From assembly GCA_003116875.1 (NCBI GenBank), contig BCKT01000002.1, positions 992,001 through 1,056,000 of the forward strand: a DNA stretch of 64,000 nt. The letters are read 5' to 3'. A model generated the notes under the pieces. The model saw nothing but the letters and a program-made list of their open reading frames with translations. It did not search any database and was not told where the DNA came from. The DNA comes from Takashimella koratensis. Its lineage: Eukaryota; Basidiomycota; Tremellomycetes; Trichosporonales; Tetragoniomycetaceae. This document shows positions 55,442-64,000 of the stretch, piece by piece; positions within the stretch are counted from its first letter, which is position 1; the number at the start of each line of letters is the position of its first letter. A program made the translations under genes and the position numbers.

Positions 55442-58400
55442 TCACGATCTCTTCACCCTCTCTACACACCTTTTCACCCTCATCAACGAATCCACGACTT
55501 TATCTGCTCTAACTACGCTGCCTCCCCTCTTCACTTTATCCGCCGCGTTCCCTACTTGCCCATGCCCACTCCCACCGGTGGCGGTACTGCTCGTCGTTGC
55601 TTGGCTTTGAGAAAGGCGAGCGTACCGTTCAGTCACGACGACTTCGACACCAACTCTGTGTCGGAGGATCTTGAGTGCGCTCAAGGTGTCCGATACTAGT
55701 GTTGCTGTGACCAATCAGCCCAGAGTTTTACCTCAAACTTCGATATCACCACACCCTGGCACAATGCCTCAGCCTTAGATTGATACTTACTGTACGGGTC
55801 TGGAGACTCGTCCCCTATGGACGCAAGTTTCGCTTCAATCTCCCTTGCCGCGCGCTTCAACACTTCTTCCCTATACACTGTTCAGCCAAGACCTTTTCAC
55901 ACTCGCTCAGACTCACCGTTTCAGTCCGACTTCAGACCTTCCCCACGCTACCCAGACTTGGTCGCCTAGCTCGCCCGCGTCGCTTCCGAGAGTCTTGAAC
56001 AGCGCTTCACGGATTTCTGCCAATGCGACTTTCCGGTCCCCCTGTTGGCCTCCATGAGTTGGTTGATCGTGCACAGTTTCGTCCGCCGCCACTTCCATCT
56101 GCAATCATCAGCTCAGCTACGCAAATAAAATAGCGCTAAAATTTCTTTACTCACTGTCAGTGTCCTCCGTGTCCGGCTCGGACCCGTCGGCGTCTCTTGC
56201 GTCTCGAACCCGGTTACTTGGCCCAGACCAACCACTCTGTCCAATGCTTTGAACGGCGTCTGAAACCCCTTGGTCACTTTCTTCCGCTTCGGTTCTGAGC
56301 CTAACAACGTCATCAGCAACCGCCACCACTACCAAGGCCAAGCAAGTCCCTGACTCACTATTGTACATCGGTGACAAGCCCTGGCCAGTCACTGGTCTGA
56401 CGTCTTTGAACGCCGCATCTCGTTTCTTCCGCTTGTTCTCGGCGTGATCGGGGCTTCGAGGCTGGCCGTCCATGATGATAGCCCCGCCGAGCCCATGCAG
56501 TCCCTCATTCGTGATCTGGTCCATTGTCCGTGGCGGTCGTTGGAAGCCGGACCCTGCTTTCGCCGGCTGCGGTATGGTTGTAAATGCCAAAGGAGCAACA
56601 CGCGCTGTCGTCTCGTCGACAGCTTGAGGCGGCCGTGTGAGTCCCGCCCGTCTGCGATGTATGGGCTCGCTAGGACCTGCGGGGTCCGGGAGTGGTGATC
56701 TGTCGTTTGATGGCGGTATGACAATGGCGCGGACCGAAACAAACGGGTTTGGACTGACCGCGCTCGAGACAATGCTGGCTGGTAGAGGTTGGTCGCCTGC
56801 AAGCGGTGAGGACGGGCCATGTAATACGTCCATCGAGTCTGGTGGTCGTAGTGCCGATGTCGACGGGTAATCGAAAGAAGATCGCAAGATGGTCTCGCAG
56901 TAGTCATCCTGCACCACAACCTGGGAGGCGACAGGGATATCCTCGGTGACTACCATTGCGCGCATCCGGACCGTCTGTGGCTCGGCGCAGATCTAGGCCT
57001 ATCAGCCAAGTTCAAACAGTCCGCTCACATCGCACATCCCGTTGCAATAGATTGACGTCTCGGCGGGTTCATCGATCTTCTCCCCAAAATAACGGCAGAT
57101 CGCAACGTGTCGACATGTGGTGATACTCTCAGCGTAGTGTTGAAGCTGGTTGCACATCAGCCGAAGCTCCATTGTCATAGACTTACAGTCTTGAAGCTGT
57201 TGACTGCTCGCCGCTTGGCTCGCTCTACGTCGACAGAGGTGGTCGTCTTGCTCTTTCCCTGATCGTCGCCGCCAATATCTTTATCGACCATGGATCGCAG
57301 CCTTGCGGCGTCTTCCCGTTCTGCTTTTGTCAGAACAGACTCCACAAATGATTACAGACGCTCGACTCACCATAGTACAAGATACACCGGGACATCTATA
57401 GATCAGTCCAATCGGCAAGTCGCACTTACATGACCATCTCGACCCGCTCGTCCTGTTTCTTGATAGAACCCTTTCACATCAGCACGAAGCTCGTCAAGCT
57501 CACTCACCTTCAAAGCTCTTAGGTAGATCGTAATGAATCACGTATCGAACATGTGCTTGATCAACACCCTTTCAACATCATGTCAGCATCGATTGTTAAG
57601 TCTAGACTTGCGCTCACCATGCCGAAAGCAATCGTCGCGACGATGCATTCCACTTTCCCCGATTTCCAATCCCGCAGTGCTTCGTCTTTTCGATATTCTG
57701 ACAACGTCGCGTGGAATGGCTTGGCCGAGACGCCGCGCTGAACGAGCATAGAGGCCATTTCTTCCACCTGGGAGATTATCAGTTTCAGGTCTGTGACCAT
57801 ACACACCACGACTCACCGAGACACGACTCCGACAGTAGACCAGACCAGACACGCAGCCCATCTTCACACCGTTTTTACTGTTCGCCCTCATGCCCTCAGG
57901 CCGGAACTTGGTGATGAAGTCGACAATATCGTCTGCTACGCTCTTCTGAGGAATCTCCTCCTCCTCTCCCGTCCCCCGGCCGCGATATCTCACCTGTGGG
58001 ATGAGCACCGCCGTGGAAACATGTCACGGACTCACTTCATAGAAAAGGTTCTTCCTGTTGAACGGTTCGACGTATTGAGAAAAGTTGTTGCGTTTGATCT
58101 TGAGGACATTGATGATATCTTGTCGAACCTCGGGTGTCGCAGAAGCCGTCAAAGCCTGATATCGTCAGCTTGACGCTTGACCGACTGGGCTCACTGTGAT
58201 AGGCAGATCTGGAAATCTTGCTCTTAGCTCTCCGAGTCTGCGGTAGATCTGTTCAAGATTAGCTTCCTGTATGAAAACTGAGTAGCTGACTTACAGGCCG
58301 AAAACTTGATCCCCATTCCTTCGAACGTTAGTTTTCACATCATATTTCGCTTACGTCAATGACATGTGCCTGTTAAAGTGTCAGCTGAGCTCGAGGCAAA

Positions 58401-59299
58401 AGATGAGCAAGCCCACCTCGTCAATCACAATGCGATTCAGCTGCTTTTGTCGATACGCCTTGCTAAACCCATCTTCGTACCGCTTGCTGAATATTGCCTC
58501 GGGCGTGACGTACAGTAGTCGAAGCTCGGGGTGGCCCATCGACAACTGCCGCTTGACCTAGCCGGGGCTCAGTTTGACAACCTGGTTGCAGACTTACCCT
58601 GTCGACTTCCTCTTGCGCAACCTTCTCACACAGTCGATCGGCGAGCACGCCCTTCTCTCGCAACCCCAAGACTTGGTCCTGCATCAATGCTGGCAGATGG
58701 TGAGATCTTTGTCAAGCAAAGTATTTTGCGTGACCGGTCAGCTTACCGACAAGAGGAGACACAACGATGGTGATTCCGTACTCTGCGGTCAAGGCGGGGA
58801 CCTGAAAGCAGACACTGGAAATGATAGATCAGCTTTAGTAGCGACACAACCTGTGATAAGCTGGGGACTTACGATTTTCCAAGACCAGTAGGAGCGACGA
58901 CAAGGACGTCACACCCTCGCATGACGTCTCGACAGATGTCTAGCTGTGGTCCACGGAAGTCGCTATGGCCCCAGTCTGATAAATAGAATCAGCAATGACC
59001 TGTATCCGTATCACACTCTATATTTCTACACGCAAGTTCCGCTCACATTTTCTCAAGATGAACCTCAGCGCAGCATCACCCTCCTGTGCTGATGGGACTC
59101 GCTTGAACGTGCGGCGTGTAGGCAGCAGCCGGTTCTTTGCGTGCTGAGTAACAGAGCGACGTATGTCAGATAGATCTCTGACAGATATGAACAGAGTAGC
59201 TGACGACCTCACCTGTGTTCCCACTTGACATGGGTACTGGATCGCAACGGGGGTGCTGGTAGGCAGCGGGATGAGGGTGGTGGACGCGGTGGTCAACAT
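55442..59299 (-). CDS. RecQ-family DNA helicase with a long C-terminal extension
   Basis: This is an ATP-dependent 3'-5' DNA helicase of nuclear genome maintenance. The start at 59299 is MLTTASTTLIPLPTSTPVAI. Motif 0/I region: FRGPQLDICRDVMRGCDVLV, then VAPTGLGKS. Next: TIVVSPLVALMQDQV, LRLLYVTPEAIF, and the DEAH box, which is split: RIVIDE at an exon end, AHVID on a 15-nt exon (58355-58369), EWGSSFRP on a 24-nt exon (58295-58318). Motif IV-VI: VSGLVYCRSR, KPFHATLSEYRKDEALRDWK, VECIVATIAFGM, and YQETGRAGRDG near 57440-57470. Zinc-binding Cys: CRHVAICRYFGE and YCNGMCDIC. After this come some 450 residues of mostly disordered and then charged sequence (EEVLKRAAREIEAKL) to 55442. I see no HRDC domain. 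That the last exons belong to this gene is likely but not certain. Confidence 0.88.
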
Positions 59300-59736
59300 G
59301 ACGCGAGCTTGACTGATTAAACAGTGGTCAGGTTGTGTGAATGTGGTCAAGGCGGCGTCCCTGCCATGTCGACGAGGTCTGTGAGAGTAGGACTGTGTCG
59401 GATCGAGTGTGCTATGGGGGATACGTCAAGGTCTTTGTGGAGGAGGACATGAGAAACTGAAATGAGCCGACGAAAAGCAGGCGCGTGTGTTGTTGTTCTC
59501 AGGGTGGCAAATGATAGGAGCTCTGGGGCGCCTATCTTGGTTTCCTCCCCGACCAGGGGTGGAAGATAGGCTCATGGCGCTGTCCTGAAATAGGCCCGGA
59601 GAGTCGCGTTCTGCATCATGCAAGTACGCGCTTTGCTTTTTTCGCTCAGACATCATCCTCAGACATCCTCCTAGACATCCTCCTCAAGACATCCTTACAC
59701 CTCTGGAACCCTCTTGACACCCCTCCCACCACCAGC
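59300..59736. promoter_or_regulatory. Divergent promoter region, RecQ / PRMT5
   Basis: About 440 bp between start codons. CATCCTC-type short repeats (CAGACATCATCCTCAGACAT, about 59649-59690) lie near the PRMT5 side. No gene is seen. Confidence 0.5.
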
Positions 59737-62656
59737 ATGGCCCGACACACCATCGCCGTTTGCCCACCCACCCCTCTCCCTCCCCTCCCGAACACCCCGC
59801 ACCCTTCTCCTTCCCCGCTCCAGTCCCTCATCACCCAGACCCTCGCTTCCTCCGACTACGACGCCCTCTGTGTCCCGCTCACCAACTCGAAGTGGCAAGA
59901 GCGATGGGAGCGTATCTGTCTCCGCCCGATCGAGGAGGACGACGGTAGTGCGGCTGGTGACCATACCCGGGCCACGCGGGAAGCGACCGACCGCGAGGCT
60001 GACGAGTGGCGTAGAGAAGGAGGACTGAGGAGGGAAGAGTGCAACATTACCAGGTTGGAAGAATCGCCTGGTGTAGTTGCGCTCGCAGCGGACTGGCTCG
60101 AGCTCGACTCGCCCGACGAGGGTATCAGGTTCGACTCGGAGCTGGTATGTCCACTTGTCCTTGGTCACTCATAGCCTCGACGTACCCGCTGACAGCGCAC
60201 AGGCCCTTCGCTCCGAGGTCGCCCAAGCATTGTACCTGTCGATCCCCACCCTTATCATCCCCGCACCGACATTAGCCAACCGAGCCCACCTCCCTTCCTT
60301 TGCCCGAGCCATCGCGAACGCCTTGCAGCAAGGTGGTGCTGGCGCGTTCACTCACCTCTCTATCCGGATACCCATCTCCGACCCTTTGGAGCTCATTGGC
60401 CAGGGCCCTGCGCCAAGCGCACCAGGCGGCACAGGGGAGCAGGCGCCTTCGACCCCGACGCCCATGTCTACCTCGGGGTCCGCTTCGACTGGGCTCGGGA
60501 TTAATGGACTCGACGGCGGGAACAAGCACAAGCGTGCGCCATCGCTCAGCACCCGTCCAACCTCGATGCACCAGGCTCAACTGTCTCAGCTTTTCGCCCA
60601 AGGGGGCCAGGGAGCGCCAAGCGGGCCGACGGGCGTCCAGCCGTCAGGCATGCGGTTGGCGAGCGGGGCCAGTGCAGTCAGCTCGGCTCCCAGTATCAAA
60701 TCACCGGCGAACCCAGCGGTTGTGCACGGAGACCCTAGCTCAACGTGGGAGATGTGGGACTGCATTCGGACAATATGTGGCTACCACCCGCGGTTGTCAG
60801 TCAGTAAGTAGCTCCTCTAGAAAATACAAGGCAGCGCTAACTCGAAGGCAGCTCTTGATTTGACTAACCCCCTTCCGCCGTCGGTCGGCGCTCTCGCTCG
60901 GTGGACTTCCGAGCCGGTCAAGAACATCTGGCTCCCTGCAGGCTCCTTCATCCCCAACGCCAAGGGTTACCCCGTTCTCAGCAAAGCCTGCCAAGCTTTC
61001 CTGCGTGGCATGACCCGCGTAGGTCTTGCGTAAAAAGTTGGTGACCTATGGCTGACCTCTCAACAGCAAAACCCCACATTCATTCTCGCCGAAACCCACC
61101 TCCAACGGCACCCAGCTGGCGGACCCAACGCCTACCTCCAATACGTCCGACACATCACCTCTCAGCCCCCCGCACCAGGCATTATCTCTCCTTCTGGCCC
61201 CAACGAGATCACCCAGGGCTATGGAGACTACCTGCAAGCACCATTGCAGCCTCTCATGGACGACTTGAGCAGTGCCACGTATGACGTGTTCGAGCGTGAC
61301 CCAGTGAAATATCGGCAATACGAAGAGGCGGTGTACTTGGCTCTCATGGATCTTGCCACTGAAGAGCCGTGGGTCTCACTATCGATCGTCATCTACCTTT
61401 ACCTGCTGACTTTTGCCACAGCGTCATCACTGTCGTTGGTGCTGGTCGCGGGCCCATCGTGTCCTGTGTGCTCAGCGCGATGCAACGTTCCAATCGCTTG
61501 AAAGCCCGGGTGTACGCGGTGGAGAAGAACGCCGCAGCTTATGTCACTCTGCAAGAGCGTAAAGACATCGAGTGGGGCGACACTGTCAACATCTTGTTTG
61601 GCGATATGCGGACGATGCAGGTACCCGAGCCCGCGGACCTGATCGTCTCCGAGTTGTTGGGATCGTTTGGTGACAATGAGCTCAGTCCTGAGTGCCTGGA
61701 CGGTGCCACAAGGTTCCTGAAACGTGAGTCCAAGGCACTCCGAAGCAATTGGAATCTGGAGCTGATGCCACGTCTTCAGCCCAAGGAATCTCTATCCCCA
61801 TCTCGTACACCGCCCACCTCGCGCCCGTCTCCAGCTCCAAGCTGCACCACGACGCCACCGGCCCGTCGCGCGGTGCTTCGGGAGCTGAGATCCCCTACGT
61901 CGTCATGATGCAGCAGGTCAACCTGTTGTCTGGCGAAGGCGGTGGCGTGGCAGGTCGATGCGGTGAGAAAGTGCAGCAGTGTTGGCAGTTTGAGCACCCT
62001 CGGCGAGACCTCATCCTCGACTCGAATGGTAAGTATCTCTATCTACCACTTGGACAGACCACTGATCTTACTCAGGTTCACCACTTACCAACTCGCACAA
62101 CACGCGCTCAGCGACACTTACTTTCCACATCCCACACGCGTCTCCCTGTCACGGTCTCGCGGGCTACTTCGAGGCCCATTTGTACGCCAACGTCGGCCTC
62201 TCTATCCACCCAGACAACGCCCACCGAGTTAGCCCCGAGATGTTCTCGTGGTTCCCACTCTTCTTCCCATTCAAGTCTCCGCTCTACCTCCCTTCCGGCG
62301 CCGAGCTCGACGTCTCCATCTGGCGGCTGTTTGACGGACGTGGGAGGAGGATCTGGTACGAGTGGTGTGCCGAGGCCTACCTCCCTACGACGAGCGTGCC
62401 GCAGTCGTCTCCCAACTCTGCCGGCCTCGGTCAGCCGCAGAGCACGGCACTGTCTCGAGGCCCAAGCACAGCGAGTGGACCAGGGCCTGCGGGCGTGCCC
62501 TTGAGTCCCGTCATGGATGCACCATTCAGCCCCAACCCGCTGGCACTGGTCAACGGGACCTTTGGAGGTCAGCCTGGCATCGAGGTTGGACGTGTGAAGA
62601 TCGGACAGACTGTCCTGCACAACCCAGGTGGAGCTCATTCATTCGTAGGACTCTAG
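59737..62656 (+). CDS. Protein arginine methyltransferase 5 (Skb1/Hsl7 type)
   Basis: PRMT5 makes symmetric dimethylarginine on histones and RNA-binding proteins. The ATG at 59737 begins [19 protein letters not shown]. The N-terminal TIM-barrel region ([31 protein letters not shown]) is interrupted by an insertion of about 140 residues rich in Ser/Pro/Gly. It resumes with [19 protein letters not shown] and [20 protein letters not shown]. The SAM motif is [14 protein letters not shown], with [14 protein letters not shown], and the double-E loop reads [20 protein letters not shown]. The beta-barrel domain follows: [53 protein letters not shown], then [17 protein letters not shown] at 62656. There are at least seven introns. 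All key catalytic residues are present. Confidence 0.96.
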
Positions 62657-63689
62657 TCATTACGTATTGTTGAAGATCATTTGGAAGAAGAATTTGGGGC
62701 AGTGTGATAGACAGGCATGTAATCGTGTACATCTTGATTAAAACGTTTCAAAGGGTGGTGGAGACGGTTGCCGATCCCCAATATTTTGCCCATCGACTGG
62801 CATTGGCCCGATGGGGCAAACGAAGCGTGGGAGAGTATGATTGTTGGGTCACATGGGACAACCTGAGCGGGGGACAAGGAAACCGTTCGATAAACCACTT
62901 CACCGCCGTATTGTTCGCCTCGCCGATTCGCTGGCACTCATTGCGACGTCCCCGCGCCCACCCTGCTCTTTGGGCTTTGCTGCTTTTGTTTCTAGCCCTG
63001 GCTCGGGCTGGAAGCTGGGAAGTTGCTGCTTCCTCCGAGATACCCGGGGCATCCCCAGGTACGACTACCTCTCGGTTTGTTGTTTGATTTCTTCTGCATT
63101 GTTGCCGCTCCGCTTGTCCCCACGCAGGACGAGCACATGCATCGTTCTCCCCAAGATACGGGATTGAGAGGGAGATTGGGAGAGGGAGACAGAGGGTCGC
63201 ATGGTGACAGCATATATGGGATCATCGTCATGAAAGTTGTACTCCGTCGGAACGGAAAGGCGGATGTCCCTGGAGCGGGCAGGTGAGTTGTTACGTGTGA
63301 AAAAGTAACGTAAAGGCCCGACCGAGCCTTACGCCAACTGCTGTGCACTCGGAGCAATCGATGTCGCTGCGTCTATGCGGAGCGGCATGGGATCTGTCGG
63401 GATCGATCGAGAGTCGCACGAGTGGTACACGACTCTGGTAGGTGATCAGAGAGCAACATCCGCAAGATACGGGGATGTCGATAGAGATGTGATCATCTAT
63501 GGCGTTCAGAAGTCGATGCTCATACCACATCTGGTCTATCACGGGCTCTTCATGCCAAGATAAGGCACCAGCAGAGTGTCCCGCACGTCCATTGCTCTGT
63601 CAAACAAGCATTTGCATCTACTCTAACAACTAGCATCTGACCCGCGGCTGATCCTCACGTGTACGGGAGATGTTTCCGCAGGATCTCAA
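62657..63689. other. Convergent intergenic region without a supported gene
   Basis: About 1 kb lies between the 3' ends of PRMT5 and the GH16-like gene. Plus-strand open frames (62704-63087, 62841-63167) have no recognisable motif, and one contains a Leu-rich run by composition. I see no gene. Confidence 0.45.
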
Positions 63690-64000
63690 TCAACACTTTT
63701 GCCACATCTTGACCGACTTGACGGCCATCCCACGCTGGGTCAGGTCAGACGGCCAAGTTGGATACCATTGGTCTTTGGCTTGCCAGAAGTCGTACATTGC
63801 TGTCGACGACGAGTCGATCCAGGGCTTACCACCTACGTCATCGGGAAAATAGCCGTTGGTACCTCCAACTGCCAGGTTAAGGATGAGATAGAAGGCTAGG
63901 GGGACGTCAGTGTCGTTGTTCAGTATCACCCTTTGAATGACAACTCACACTGATCAAATGGCGCCGCTTTGGTTCCCTCGTACCAGGGGTCGGTGAGAGA
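63690..64000 (-). CDS. GH16-like beta-glucanase / glucan-binding protein, C-terminal part (runs off the window)
   Basis: Only the 3' end is in the window; the gene enters from beyond 64000. An exon reading LTDPWYEGTKAAPFDQ (about 63950-64000) joins across a short intron to FYLILNLAVGGTNGYFPDD (about 63840-63900). Then come GKPWIDSSSTAMYDFWQAKD and WYPTWP, ending VKSVKMWQKC at 63690. FDQ-FYLILNLAVGG and the late VKMWQ-C are typical of the C-terminal strands of GH16 laminarinase and glucan-binding proteins. The catalytic ExDxxE motif would lie outside the window, so activity cannot be judged. It is probably secreted or cell-wall linked, by family. Confidence 0.82.

Noticed and set aside
62704..63167. 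Plus-strand open frames after PRMT5 as a gene with a Leu-rich membrane segment
   Set aside because: No homology I recognise, no splice signals consistent with neighbours, and the hydrophobic run follows from local composition.

Overview
This window comes from a GC-rich, intron-dense nuclear genome of a basidiomycetous yeast. Tremellomycetes is the best guess and Trichosporonales is plausible. The evidence is short introns (about 50-90 nt) with GTGAGT/GTAAGT donors and CTGAC-like branch sites, a fused LeuC-LeuD isopropylmalate isomerase, a Cryptococcus-like repeat metallothionein, a UGT51/Atg26-type sterol glucosyltransferase and an intron-containing tRNA. The species call is inference. All CDS spans include introns.

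Layout. 0.4-15 kb holds housekeeping genes: RPN11 (-), SPT2 (+), an NAPE-PLD-type metallo-hydrolase (-), seipin (+), an RMND1/DUF155 mitochondrial protein (+) and LEU1 (-). 15.4-22 kb is different: it looks AT-richer, is gene-poor, and carries four diverged paralogues of an unrecognised small protein, all on the minus strand. The middle two copies also share upstream sequence. 22-32 kb has a BioF-type oxoamine synthase (-) ending in a peroxisomal AKL tripeptide, an Amt/Mep ammonium transporter (+), DUS4 (-), PAM18 (-) and ribosomal protein eL30 (+). 32-44 kb has an eEF2-lysine-methyltransferase-like protein (-), a LIM-domain protein (+), a cysteine-rich metallothionein built of exon-sized repeats (+), TOM7 (-) and a large low-complexity protein of unknown function (-). 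44.8-51.6 kb is one large sterol glucosyltransferase gene (+). 52-64 kb has NDUFB7 with two consecutive 15-nt exons (-), tRNA-Pro(CGG) with an intron (+), a RecQ helicase with a long C-terminal extension (-), PRMT5 (+) and the 3' end of a GH16-like gene (-).

Working together. The genes are not an operon or a metabolic cluster; neighbours are mostly unrelated single-copy genes. Several encode mitochondrial proteins (RMND1-like, PAM18, TOM7, NDUFB7), which may be chance. The likeliest undescribed element is the tandem paralogue island at 15.6-21.7 kb. Next most interesting are the exon-modular metallothionein and the very small exons in NDUFB7 and RecQ. Gene models were spliced by eye from frame, motif and GT/AG signals; most exon edges are approximate, and those given to the base were checked for phase.
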